NCBI RefSeq assembly: GCF_026625785.1
Contig: NZ_CP113063.1
Span: 2,914,001-2,978,000, forward strand
Origin: Gordonia sp. SL306
GTDB taxonomy: Bacteria > Actinomycetota > Actinomycetes > Mycobacteriales > Mycobacteriaceae
DNA: 64,000 nt
Direction of reading: 5' to 3'
Part shown: positions 33,550 through 41,391 of the stretch, one piece after another
How the letters are laid out: each line of letters begins with the position of its first letter
Numbering within the stretch: position 1 is the first letter of the stretch
Program-made: the position numbers and the translations under genes
Notes under the pieces: model-generated
What the model saw: the letters and a program-made list of their open reading frames with translations, nothing else
Told to the model about the DNA's origin: nothing
The model's database searches: none

Positions 33550-34755
33550 ATGGGCTCATCTCAGCGAGGTCGAGGAGTGCGTGGCGTACTGGCGGTGATG
33601 ACGGTCGCGGCCGTCGTCGTAGCCGGTGCGGGTTGCGCGTCGGAGCAGTCACCGGGTTCCGCGGACAGCGCGACGTCGGCGTACAGCAGTTCGTCGGCGG
33701 CCTCGTCGCCGTCGTCAAGCGCCGTAGCCGCGCCGGTATCAGTCTGTGGCACAGCAGAACTCGCAAAGATGACCTTGCGTCAGAAGCTTGCGCAGATGCT
33801 CGTCGTCGGGGTCACCGGGGCGGCCGATGCGCAGGCCATCGTGAACAAGGAACAGGTCGGCGGGATCTTTGTCGGCAGCTGGACCGACATGTCGATCCTG
33901 TCCAGTGGCGCGGCCGCCCGGATCTCGCGGAACAGCAAGATCCCACTGATGGTCACCGTCGACCAGGAGGGCGGGCGCGTATCGCGCTTGTCGTCGCTGG
34001 GTATCGACAGCCCGTCGGCCCGCGAACTCGCGCAGACGAAGACCCCTGCCCAGGTCCGGGCGCTGGGTCAGTCGATCGGTAGGCAGTTGCGGCAGATCGG
34101 CGTCACCGTCGACTTCGCGCCCTCAGCGGACGTGAGCGCCGAGGCCGACGACGAAGTGATCGGCGACCGGTCGTTCAGCAACGATCCGGCCGTCGTGACC
34201 GAGTACGCGGGGGCCTTCGCCGCGGGTCTGCAGTCGGCGGGGATCACCCCGGTGTACAAGCACTTTCCCGGGCATGGACACGGTTCCGGCGACTCGCATC
34301 TCGGCGTCGTAGTGACGCCGCCGCTGTCGTCGCTGGAGAAGAGCGACCTGGTGCCTTATCGCACGTTGCTCAAGAACCCGGGCAATGCGGCCGTGATGGT
34401 CGGCCACCTGATCGTCCCGGGGCTGACCGGCCCGGAGACCCCGTCCAGCATCAGCCCGCGGGCGATCGGCATGTTGCGGACCGGGCAGCCCTACGGCGGA
34501 CCGCCCTTCAACGGCGTCGTCTTCTCCGACGACCTGTCCGGCATGGCCGCCATCAGCGCTCGTTATCCCATCGAGCAGGCGGTCCCGATGGCCATCAAGG
34601 CGGGCTCCGACATCGCGTTGTGGCTGGCGACCGACCGCGTGAGCTCCGTTCTCGACTCTTTGCAGCGCGAGGTCGCGGCCAAACGGCTCACCGTGGACCG
34701 GGTGAACCGCTCGGTGGTGCGGATCTTGCGGTCGAAGGGTGTTCTCACCTGCTGA
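33550..34755 (+). CDS. lpqI: GH3 beta-N-acetylglucosaminidase lipoprotein (LpqI)
   Basis: 401 residues from the ATG at 33550. Lipoprotein signal peptide with lipobox VAGAGC (Cys near 29), a Ser-rich linker to about residue 60, then a GH3 barrel: DQEGGRVSRL, the His/Asp-type motif KHFPGHGHGSGDSHLG and the nucleophile region GVVFSDDLSGMAA. Removes GlcNAc from peptidoglycan fragments in cell-wall recycling. In M. tuberculosis lpqI (Rv0237) follows Rv0236A directly; here the hydrogenase locus lies between them. The TetR gene 76 bp downstream is the Rv0238 equivalent. Confidence 0.9.
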   Translation: MGSSQRGRGVRGVLAVMTVAAVVVAGAGCASEQSPGSADSATSAYSSSSAASSPSSSAVAAPVSVCGTAELAKMTLRQKLAQMLVVGVTGAADAQAIVNKEQVGGIFVGSWTDMSILSSGAAARISRNSKIPLMVTVDQEGGRVSRLSSLGIDSPSARELAQTKTPAQVRALGQSIGRQLRQIGVTVDFAPSADVSAEADDEVIGDRSFSNDPAVVTEYAGAFAAGLQSAGITPVYKHFPGHGHGSGDSHLGVVVTPPLSSLEKSDLVPYRTLLKNPGNAAVMVGHLIVPGLTGPETPSSISPRAIGMLRTGQPYGGPPFNGVVFSDDLSGMAAISARYPIEQAVPMAIKAGSDIALWLATDRVSSVLDSLQREVAAKRLTVDRVNRSVVRILRSKGVLTC

Positions 34756-34784
34756 ACTTACCGGCTGGTAAGTAATCCGGTAAG
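34756..34784. promoter_or_regulatory. TTAC-N6-GTAA operator upstream of tetR (site 1)
   Basis: ACTTACC (34756-34762) and GGTAAGT (34767-34773) form a perfect 7-bp inverted repeat with 4 central bases, starting right after the lpqI stop. A further GGTAAG half-site lies at 34779-34784. The core TTACCGGCTGGTAA recurs at fabG4/fadA2 (42834) and fadE5 (49718). Likely the binding site of the TetR encoded at 34831. Confidence 0.65.
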
Positions 34785-34830
34785 CTTCTGACACTCAAGG
34801 GTGTGTGGGTGTGGGTGTCGAGGAGGAGTG

Positions 34831-35445
34831 ATGGCAGGCGGGACCAAACGGTTGCCCCGCGCGGTGCGGGAGCAACAAATGCTGGACGCCGCCGTCAAGG
34901 TCTTCTCCGAAAACGGCTTCCGCGAGGCGTCGATGGATTCCATCGCCGCGCAGGCCGAGATCAGCAAGCCGATGCTGTACCTCTATTACGGCTCCAAGGA
35001 CGAGCTGTTCAGTGCCTGCATCGCGCGTGAGTCCGGCCGCTTCATCGATGCGATGAGCGTCGGTTTCGATCCGTCGTTGCGCCAGCGCGAGCAGGCCCGC
35101 ACCGTCGTCAAGGAGTTCCTGCGCTACGTCGACGAGAACCGGCAGTCGTGGAAGGTGCTCTATCGCGTCGCGGTCGGCACCGCGAGCTTCTCCCACTTCG
35201 TCTCCGACAGTCGGGCCCGCGTCACCGAGATGGTCACCGAACTGATCCGCGCAGGCACCACCGTCGAGGGTGCCCGCGACATCGACTTCGAACTCACCGC
35301 CGTCGCGCTGGTCGGCGCGGGTGAGGCCGTCGCGGACCGGATCACCGAGGGCGACGTCGACCTCGAGACGGCGACGGATCTGCTGGTCGGTATCACTTGG
35401 CGCGGTCTGAAGGGTGTGGGGACCGCCGACGTCGTCGCGGAGTGA
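34831..35445 (+). CDS. TetR-family transcriptional regulator (Rv0238-like)
   Basis: 204 residues from the ATG at 34831, preceded by a strong GAGGAGGAG; an earlier in-frame ATG at 34801 has none. Helix-turn-helix at about 10-55 (AAVKVFSENGFREASMDSI ... EISKPMLYLYYGSKDEL), then a TetR_C-type ligand domain. Same length as M. tuberculosis Rv0238 and same place after lpqI. Shared operators suggest that it controls itself, the fabG4/htdX and fadA2 promoters and fadE5. An acyl-CoA effector would fit those targets (inferred). Confidence 0.87.
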   Translation: MAGGTKRLPRAVREQQMLDAAVKVFSENGFREASMDSIAAQAEISKPMLYLYYGSKDELFSACIARESGRFIDAMSVGFDPSLRQREQARTVVKEFLRYVDENRQSWKVLYRVAVGTASFSHFVSDSRARVTEMVTELIRAGTTVEGARDIDFELTAVALVGAGEAVADRITEGDVDLETATDLLVGITWRGLKGVGTADVVAE

Positions 35446-35451
35446 ACCGCT

Positions 35452-35493
35452 CTCTCCCCCGCAAGCTGTCCCCCGCAAGCTGTCCCCCGCGAG
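35452..35493. repeat. 14-bp tandem repeat, three copies
   Basis: Units at 35452-35465, 35466-35479 and 35480-35493, each close to CTGTCCCCCGCAAG, with one or two changes in the outer copies. It lies between the convergent tetR and HNH genes. No function is evident; it may be a slippage product. Confidence 0.7.
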
Positions 35494-35542
35494 AACACCC
35501 AGGTCAGTCTCGCGAGGCGTCAGCCCGAATGTCACACCCACA

Positions 35543-37201
35543 TCAGAACGGCGGCGGATTCTCCGCGTTCCAGCGGTCGATTTCACGTTTGTCGGCGCGT
35601 TTCACCGATTCTGCACGGCGTGAACGTATCTGGGCGATGCGTTGTCGCGCGAGGTGGTCCGTCGGTTGGTCGGGCGGTGCGAGACTGGTGAACAGATCGC
35701 GGCCGGTGTAGGCGTTGCCCTGGTACATGTGGCCGTCCGGTGATTGGAAGAACACGGTGCCCATCTCGTCTTGGTAGTCGCGCCATCCTGAGTCGAAGGT
35801 TTTGAATCTGTGGTGGAATCTGCACAGCGGCTTGAGGTTTCGCCGGATGGTTTTGCCGCCGGCCTTGCCGTGGGGTGTTGTGTGGTCGAGGTCGGCGCGC
35901 CAGACGGGGTTGGTGCATCCGGGGAAGGTGCAGCACAATTCGCCGCACCTGATCAGTTCGGCCAGCTTGCGGCCCGGCTTGTAGCGACGTGCGGCCCTCG
36001 CACGCCGGGCGTGAGCAGGATTGTGCCAGTGATCGTCCGTGTCCGTGTCCTTGTGTCTGTGGTCGTCGGTGTTGCTGTGGTCGGTGTGGACGTAGGACCG
36101 GTGGGCCTCGGCCAGCAGATCGCGAGCGGTCTCGGCGTCGATGACACCGTGCCCGTCGAGGAACGCCGGGTTGTCGTCGCGTCCGAGCAGGGTGGACAGA
36201 TTCACGACGATGTGGAATGTGGGTCGCGGTGCGCCGTCAGGCGGTTGGGTCGAGGATGCATCAGGCTCCGCGACTGTGCCGTCGGCGGGCGTCGGCACGC
36301 CCGTTGTGGCGTCGAACGATTCGGTCGCGTCGAACGGGTCGACGGTGTCGGGTGCACCGCTCACGCAGTCCTGGCAACGGCATTCGAGCACCGTGTGTCC
36401 GGCTGCCAGGGCCACGAGTCCGTCGAGGCGCCGTTGCGCTTTGGTACGCGGGTCATCGTCGTGGACGCCGGCGGCCATCGCGTCGAGTTTCGCGTTGACG
36501 GCAGCAGCATGTTCGGCGGGTAGCGTTGCCGACATCCGCGACTGGCCCGGCGTGTGCCGATCCGAGCGCACCGTGATCGCCCGATCCTTGGCGACAACCT
36601 CGCGACGTTTGCGGGTGGCACCGGCATCGGTCCGGGCGATCGTCGCGTCGAGCATCGTCAGGAAACGTGTCATCGACATCGGTGGACGATTCTCGATCTC
36701 ACCCACCAATGCCGTATCGAGTGCCCCCATCTTCTCCTGATCGACCGGCTCGCTGCGTTTGACGACCATCAGGAACCGCGGCAGGTCGATGCGTCCGATG
36801 GCCAACATGCCACCGACGAAGGGCAACTGATTGCGCATCACACTGCCTCCGACGATCAACTCCCGCGCCCGCGCGGGTGTGACGGTCAGGGCCGCACCGA
36901 CTTCGGCGATTGTCCTTTCCAGCCCGTTGGGGCCGTAGCGTCCGCGCGGGTCGTCGCCGGCACGGCCGAGCATCGCGGTGGCCGCGACGGTCTGTGGGTC
37001 GGCCTCACCCGAACCGACCGCGGCGGCCACCGTCGCGAGGTAGTCCTCCTCGTGCTCTTCATGAATCAGGCTGATGGCCTGCAACATTCGGAAGTCGGCA
37101 GAGGCGCTCACCGCCACGCAGTGGTGTAACACCTCGATCAACTCGGCAGCGCAATGATCCTCGTCGGTACGCAACTGCTCGAGCAGCATTCCCTGGGACA
37201 T
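35543..37201 (-). CDS. DUF222/HNH endonuclease domain protein (13E12 repeat family)
   Basis: 552 residues from the ATG at 37201; an ATG at 37216 lies inside the SOS box and is less likely. The N-terminal and middle helical region is DUF222-like (TPARARELIVGGSVMRNQLP, RTKAQRRLDGLVALAAGH). A C-terminal HNH nuclease has CTFPGCTNPVWRADLDHTTPHGKGG-like order: two Cys, D-H, then LKPLCRFHHRFK. A low-complexity His/Asp-rich insert lies at about 390-420. This matches the 13E12 family of mycobacteria, several members of which belong to the LexA regulon. It is probably a selfish or DNA-damage-linked nuclease; no catalytic evidence is available. Confidence 0.85.
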   Translation of the reverse strand: MSQGMLLEQLRTDEDHCAAELIEVLHHCVAVSASADFRMLQAISLIHEEHEEDYLATVAAAVGSGEADPQTVAATAMLGRAGDDPRGRYGPNGLERTIAEVGAALTVTPARARELIVGGSVMRNQLPFVGGMLAIGRIDLPRFLMVVKRSEPVDQEKMGALDTALVGEIENRPPMSMTRFLTMLDATIARTDAGATRKRREVVAKDRAITVRSDRHTPGQSRMSATLPAEHAAAVNAKLDAMAAGVHDDDPRTKAQRRLDGLVALAAGHTVLECRCQDCVSGAPDTVDPFDATESFDATTGVPTPADGTVAEPDASSTQPPDGAPRPTFHIVVNLSTLLGRDDNPAFLDGHGVIDAETARDLLAEAHRSYVHTDHSNTDDHRHKDTDTDDHWHNPAHARRARAARRYKPGRKLAELIRCGELCCTFPGCTNPVWRADLDHTTPHGKAGGKTIRRNLKPLCRFHHRFKTFDSGWRDYQDEMGTVFFQSPDGHMYQGNAYTGRDLFTSLAPPDQPTDHLARQRIAQIRSRRAESVKRADKREIDRWNAENPPPF

Positions 37202-37204
37202 GAA

Positions 37205-37220
37205 TCGAACGTACATTCGA
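37205..37220. promoter_or_regulatory. SOS (LexA) box upstream of the HNH gene
   Basis: TCGAACGTACATTCGA matches the actinobacterial LexA consensus TCGAAC-N4-GTTCGA at 15 of 16 positions when read on either strand. It ends 4 bases from the ATG at 37201, so a bound repressor would block the promoter. LexA control is known for 13E12-family genes in M. tuberculosis; here it is inferred from sequence. Confidence 0.7.
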
Positions 37221-37355
37221 CCACCGACAGGTTTTGTTTGCCCTGTCGTAGCCGGGATCCGAGCTGCCTGTCATCTCGCCGGCGGATTTCCCACGCCGGA
37301 TTTAGCAGATTTGTACCTCTCCTTTATTCAGAAGATTGATCAACAAGGGGGAGCA

Positions 37356-37751
37356 ATGTCGGATCTGGTGGTCGATCCAGCTGCCGTCGGTTCGGCGGCG
37401 ACGGAGATATCACGTTGCGCCTCGCGGCTGATGGCGCTCGAACTCACGTCGTACGCGGGCCTCGAGGGGACCACGTCGACTTTCAGCCAGCTGGCGGGAC
37501 AGTTCGAGGGCGCGACGAGCGATATGTCCGCGGTCGCCGCGACCGCGGACCAGAAGATCTCTGCGTCACTGGCTAACGCGTCTGGCGCGGTTTCGGCGTT
37601 CTCGGAACTGGTCGTCGGCTTCAAGAACACGACTGTCGACACCGACGAGCAGAACGCGGGAAGGCTGCGGGATGCCGTCCCGTATCCCGCTTGTCAGGGG
37701 CAACAGACAGACCGTACGGTCCCGATCGACGTCTTGCTCTCGGTGAAGTAG
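37356..37751 (+). CDS. Small EspC/WXG100-like type VII secretion substrate candidate
   Basis: 131 residues; ATG at 37356 with GGGGGAG upstream. The first 95 residues are predicted helical, with SDLVVDPAAVGSAATEISRCASRL resembling the N-termini of EspC-type proteins, and a second helix rich in Ala/Ser (VAATADQKISASLANASGAV). There is no W-x-G. Followed 3 bases later by the larger effector gene, a usual pairing of chaperone-like helical partner and effector. Assignment rests on pattern and context. Confidence 0.6.
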   Translation: MSDLVVDPAAVGSAATEISRCASRLMALELTSYAGLEGTTSTFSQLAGQFEGATSDMSAVAATADQKISASLANASGAVSAFSELVVGFKNTTVDTDEQNAGRLRDAVPYPACQGQQTDRTVPIDVLLSVK

Positions 37752-37754
37752 CGA

Positions 37755-38927
37755 ATGCCACCCAGCTACAACGAGGTGATGGCATGGAATCCTGACGTCC
37801 TGACCTCGATCGCACACGGAATCGTCAAACTTCAGGCCCATCTCGAGGTCGAAGCGCCGAAGGCCGGAAACCCGGTCCTCGACCTGACGGCCACACAGTG
37901 GGCGGGGGAGGCACGCGGGCCCGCCGACAATCGGGCCGCCGGGATCACCCGATGGCTCAAGGGAGTGGCCGACGAGTACGGCGACCTGGCTGCCGCGCTC
38001 AACGCGGGCGCGCCCGAGATTCGCGGGGCGATGACCGCACTGGCGAATCGGACGACGCTCGCCGATGCGGATGGCTACATCCTCGACCGAGGCAGCCGTA
38101 GCTACACCGTGAGTTTCCAGCCCGATCGCGCGCCCGACGGCGCCGAGTTCGACGCCGGCACGGCACATGAGCATCAGACGGCCCTGCACAACCTCGGCAC
38201 TGCTGCGGATACCGCCGTGACGAACGCCAGGAATGCGATCAACGCGGCGCTCTCTGAAATCGGGGGCATCACGCCGGCCTCGATCGCCGCCAACCGCGGA
38301 GCGATCGACCCCACGCTGGCCGCCGGTGACAGCGAGGCAATCCGCAATGGCACCGCCACCCCACAGCAACGCGGACGATTCGCTCGAGCGATGAGCCTCA
38401 CCCCTGAGCAGTTGACCAAGCTGCAGGCGGGCGAGCCGGTCGACATCGATCCGTCACGGCTGGCCAACATCAAGAATGCGTTGGCGGCGGACCCTGGGAA
38501 CGGTGATCTGGCGAGCCCGGCAGTGACGGCGGCCATGGCTGCCGCTGAACAGCGAGGTAAAGATATCCGCGATGCCTATAGTCGGCCCAGGAGGTCGGTG
38601 GGTCAGGCGGGGATGAGTGCTGACGATATCGCCCGGCTCAATGGACTGGGTAAAACCATGGCGCGCGGTTCTGGTCTCCTTGGAGTAGCCGTCACAGGGT
38701 TTGACGAATTCAGCAAGTACGACAGGGGTGAGCAGGACGGAGGCGACGCTGCCGCCGCGACGGGCGGGGCGCTCGCCGGCGGTATGGTCGGCGGTGCGGC
38801 GGCTGGAGCGGTGGTCGGGTCTTTCGCGGGACCCGTCGGCACCGCGATCGGTGCCGGTATCGGTGCCGCAATTGGCAGCAAGGCGGGATCTGATGCGGCG
38901 AAGGTCGTGAAAGGGTGGTTCGACTAG
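37755..38927 (+). CDS. Putative type VII-secreted effector with glycine-zipper C-terminus
   Basis: 390 residues. N-terminal helical domain of about 160 residues with NPDVLTSIAHGIVKLQAHL and TQWAGEARGPADNRAAGITRWL, a WxG-type helical hairpin as in WXG/LXG effectors. A middle region of about 150 residues is polar and helical (LTPEQLTKLQAGEPVDIDPS). The last 90 residues hold a strongly hydrophobic Gly/Ala zipper (GGALAGGMVGGAAAGAVVGS, then GPVGTAIGAGIGAAIGSKAG) like pore-forming bacteriocins. Suggests a membrane-acting toxin or cell-surface effector; the product is not a known enzyme. Flanked by a helical partner and a small membrane protein. Confidence 0.6.
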   Translation: MPPSYNEVMAWNPDVLTSIAHGIVKLQAHLEVEAPKAGNPVLDLTATQWAGEARGPADNRAAGITRWLKGVADEYGDLAAALNAGAPEIRGAMTALANRTTLADADGYILDRGSRSYTVSFQPDRAPDGAEFDAGTAHEHQTALHNLGTAADTAVTNARNAINAALSEIGGITPASIAANRGAIDPTLAAGDSEAIRNGTATPQQRGRFARAMSLTPEQLTKLQAGEPVDIDPSRLANIKNALAADPGNGDLASPAVTAAMAAAEQRGKDIRDAYSRPRRSVGQAGMSADDIARLNGLGKTMARGSGLLGVAVTGFDEFSKYDRGEQDGGDAAAATGGALAGGMVGGAAAGAVVGSFAGPVGTAIGAGIGAAIGSKAGSDAAKVVKGWFD

Positions 38928-39109
38928 TGGTGACTCGCAATACCAAGAAGCGCACGCGTGAACCTCGACATCTTGCGAAGTCGTTTCCCCGTGGGTTCTC
39001 GTACTACACCGCGGAGTTCATCAGCTTCGTCACCAACCGCTTGGTGGTATTGCCGACCGGTCTCGCGTTCATCGTCGGACTGTACTTCGGCGATGCGCTG
39101 TTCCACTGA
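38927..39109 (+). CDS. 60-residue membrane protein, possible immunity partner
   Basis: GTG at 38927 (or 38930) overlaps the TAG of the effector gene. A basic N-terminus (TRNTKKRTREPRHLAK) precedes FSYYTAEFISFVTNRLVVLP and one hydrophobic helix (TGLAFIVGLYFGDALF). A small basic membrane protein immediately after a pore-like effector is the usual form of an immunity protein. Function inferred. Confidence 0.55.
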   Translation: MVTRNTKKRTREPRHLAKSFPRGFSYYTAEFISFVTNRLVVLPTGLAFIVGLYFGDALFH

Positions 39110-39130
39110 CGTAAGGAATCGTGACGACTC

Positions 39131-39661
39131 ATGATTGCCGCCACCGAATATGCGATCGCCCGCTTCGGCTGCACGGTGACCTTGTGCGCGACAACGGAAT
39201 CGCTGGACTTCACGCCTCCGCCCGCCTGGTACGAGCTGGATTCCGAGTCGGCGCACGCCGCGATGGCGAGTCGAGTGCTGTTGCGCTCGACCACTCCGAC
39301 CCCGAGGTTTGTTCCCAACGTGGCCGTCCAGTACTTCGACCTCGGCGCGACGGACGTGATAGACCTCGCGGAGATCGACACCGGTTTCGACATCGGCGCC
39401 CTCGACAGTGGCACGATCCTGAATCATGACGTCCGACCTGACGGAAACCTCAGCGTGGACGAGGGCACCTATCGGGCCGACGGCGGGGAACTACGTGTCC
39501 GACGTTCGCAACTCGCCTACCTCACGCCGGTTGGCCACTCCATGTTGTCGATCGTGACGGCCACCACCGCAGTCGACGATTGGGACAGCACGGAATTCGA
39601 GATCAGAGACATGGAGGAGCGTTGGATCAGGACGACAATCCCAACAAGTGGCGTCAGATGA
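39131..39661 (+). CDS. Protein of unknown function in effector cassette (LpqN-like?)
   Basis: 176 residues without a signal peptide or membrane helix. Alternating beta pattern (YAIARFGCTVTLC, VPNVAVQYFDLG, GELRVRRSQLAYLTPVGHSMLSIVTAT) faintly recalls the LpqN/Mog1-like fold used by mycobacterial LpqN/LpqT, but I cannot confirm it. It overlaps the next 31-residue ORF (ATGA at 39658) and belongs to the same run as the effector. Could be a chaperone or second immunity factor. Confidence 0.55.
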   Translation: MIAATEYAIARFGCTVTLCATTESLDFTPPPAWYELDSESAHAAMASRVLLRSTTPTPRFVPNVAVQYFDLGATDVIDLAEIDTGFDIGALDSGTILNHDVRPDGNLSVDEGTYRADGGELRVRRSQLAYLTPVGHSMLSIVTATTAVDDWDSTEFEIRDMEERWIRTTIPTSGVR

Positions 39662-39753
39662 AGACGTACTTCACCGGGAAGGTTTCGATGCTCGTCACCT
39701 ACCCGATCCTGGGCTTCGGTGCCGGCATGCTCATCGGCTACGTCACCGGCTGA
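39658..39753 (+). CDS. 31-residue membrane peptide
   Basis: ATG overlaps the previous stop (ATGA). Encodes MKTYFTGKVSMLVTYPILGF followed by GAGMLIGYVTG, one Gly-containing transmembrane helix. Coding is supported by the overlap and the clean hydrophobic composition; such tiny peptides are easily missed. Function unknown. Confidence 0.5.
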   Translation: MKTYFTGKVSMLVTYPILGFGAGMLIGYVTG

Positions 39754-39812
39754 TCTGTGGTGCGCTCGGGGGTGCCGGCACCGGCCACGAGTGCTGTCGA
39801 AGGGCGGCCCAG

Positions 39813-39818
39813 TATCCT
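39813..39818 (+). promoter_or_regulatory. -10 box TATCCT, probable leaderless promoter of dedA
   Basis: TATCCT ends 6 bases before the GTG at 39825 and no Shine-Dalgarno is present, so the transcript probably begins at the start codon. Confidence 0.45.
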
Positions 39819-39824
39819 CGATCA

Positions 39825-40436
39825 GTGCACGTAATCGCCGACTGGCTCGTCGAGCTGGTGGAATCGGTGCCGTCGTGGGCGGTGTACCTGGTGACGTGCG
39901 CGGTCGTCTACGCCGAGACCTCCACCCTCATCCTGGGGCTGATCCTGCCCAGCGAGGCGACACTGCTGGCGGCAGGCGTCGCCGCGGCCGTCGGACCGAC
40001 CTCGATCGGCGCCCTCGTGGTGGCGGTCTGCGTGGCCGCCGTCGCGGGCGACGTCACCGGCTACTGGATCGGGCACACCTCCGGGCATCGGGTGAAGGCG
40101 TCGCGAGCGGGGCAACGGTTCGGCGAGGAGCGGTGGAAGAGTGCCGAGGCGCGGATCGACCGGGACGGCATGGTCGCGGTCGCCACCGGACGATGGATCG
40201 GGTATGTGCGCACCCTCGTGCCACCGGTGGCTGGGATGACCCGGATGCGCCCGCTGCGTTTCGGCATCGCCGACGTCATCGGCGCCACCACCTGGGCGAC
40301 CACCGTGCTGCTGGTCGGCTACTTCGCCGGCGCCGCGCTCGGCGCGACATTGCTGCTCTACGCCACCGCGGCGCTCATCGTCGGCGCGGGCGGCTGGTAC
40401 ATCTGGCGGAAGTGGCGGGCGCGGCGGTCGGCCTGA
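39825..40436 (+). CDS. DedA-family membrane protein
   Basis: 203 residues from the GTG at 39825. Family features: AVVYAETSTLILGLILPSEA (with the re-entrant loop acidic residue), GYWIGHTSGHRV, RWIGYVRTLVPPVAGMTRM (conserved R and P) and a terminal basic tail. DedA proteins are proton-dependent lipid carriers, some of which recycle undecaprenyl phosphate. It stands alone and converges on htdX with a strong terminator between. Role here not specified further. Confidence 0.9.
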   Translation: MHVIADWLVELVESVPSWAVYLVTCAVVYAETSTLILGLILPSEATLLAAGVAAAVGPTSIGALVVAVCVAAVAGDVTGYWIGHTSGHRVKASRAGQRFGEERWKSAEARIDRDGMVAVATGRWIGYVRTLVPPVAGMTRMRPLRFGIADVIGATTWATTVLLVGYFAGAALGATLLLYATAALIVGAGGWYIWRKWRARRSA

Positions 40437-40446
40437 GGCACGGAGA

Positions 40447-40486
40447 ACTCCCACCCGCACGCAATGCATCGCGTGTGGGTGGGAGT
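40447..40486. terminator. Bidirectional terminator between dedA and htdX
   Basis: 16-bp arms at 40447-40462 and 40471-40486, 15 of 16 paired, with an 8-base loop (AATGCATC). Lies between convergent genes; TCTTG follows on the plus side. Confidence 0.75.
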
Positions 40487-40503
40487 CTTGCGTGTTGTTG
40501 GCG

Positions 40504-41391
40504 TCAGGCGCCGCGGGTGGTCGCGGTCAGGTGCGGATACCCCTTGCGCCGGTTCAGGATCGACAGATCAAAGTTCCCAGCACCATCGATCCGCCGGGTG
40601 TAGAGATTCACCTTGGCGGGCAACAGGATCGGCTTGCCGAAGCGCACCGTGTAGGTGACGTCGTCGGGCAGCTGGGCCTCGACGTTGGCGATTGCCGCTG
40701 CGGCACTCCACATCCCGTGTGCAATGGCCTTCGGGAAGCCGAATGCCTTGGCCGTCAGGTTGCCCATGTGGATGGGATTGCGATCACCGGACGCCTCGGC
40801 GTACTGGCGAATGCTTCCGAGGTCCACGGACAGCACCGCGTCCGGGGGCGGCGGCGCGATCTCCTTGGGCGCAGGCCCGCGCGGTTCGTCGGACAGGCTG
40901 GTCCGCTGCTGCTTGAGGAACGTCGCCACCTGGGTGGTCACGAGTTCCGAACCGACGCTGACCTCCGAGATCATGTCGACCAGCAGGCCCTTGCGGTGCT
41001 CGCGCAGGTTCTCCGCATGTGTGTCGATGGTCAGGGGCTCGTCGACGCCGATCGGCCGAAGGCGGTGGATGCTGTTCTCGACATGCACCGAACCGACGGC
41101 GCCGAACGGAAAGTCGTTGTCGGTCATGACCTTCATCGCCAGCGGGAACTGCAGCACGAACGGATACGTGACCGGGAGCGTCGAGCCGAACCGTTGCCCG
41201 GTGACCCGCGTGTAGGCGTGCAGCCGTTCGGCATCCACGCGGACGTTCTCCAGGCGGTAGTGCCGGTCGGGGATGGTGGCGTCAGCGCGCACCGTGGCCG
41301 GCTTGCCGATGACCGGCAGCATGGCGCCGACCGCCTTGGAGTAGACCTCCGCGGTGCCCGGCGCGCTCGGGAGCGTGATCGTCTTGGCCAT
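40504..41391 (-). CDS. htdX: 3-hydroxyacyl-thioester dehydratase, MaoC-like (HtdX/Rv0241c-like)
   Basis: 295 residues from the ATG at 41391, which shares one base with the fabG4 stop (TGATG). Double hot-dog hydratase: the C-terminal half has the catalytic signature YAEASGDRNPIHMGNLTAKAFGFPKAIAHGMWS (Asp and His of the R-hydratase motif), followed by the FGKPILLPA segment. Hydrates or dehydrates 3-hydroxyacyl thioesters. Co-transcribed with fabG4, as Rv0241c/Rv0242c are in M. tuberculosis, giving reductase and dehydratase for the same chain. Confidence 0.9.
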   Translation of the reverse strand: MAKTITLPSAPGTAEVYSKAVGAMLPVIGKPATVRADATIPDRHYRLENVRVDAERLHAYTRVTGQRFGSTLPVTYPFVLQFPLAMKVMTDNDFPFGAVGSVHVENSIHRLRPIGVDEPLTIDTHAENLREHRKGLLVDMISEVSVGSELVTTQVATFLKQQRTSLSDEPRGPAPKEIAPPPPDAVLSVDLGSIRQYAEASGDRNPIHMGNLTAKAFGFPKAIAHGMWSAAAAIANVEAQLPDDVTYTVRFGKPILLPAKVNLYTRRIDGAGNFDLSILNRRKGYPHLTATTRGA

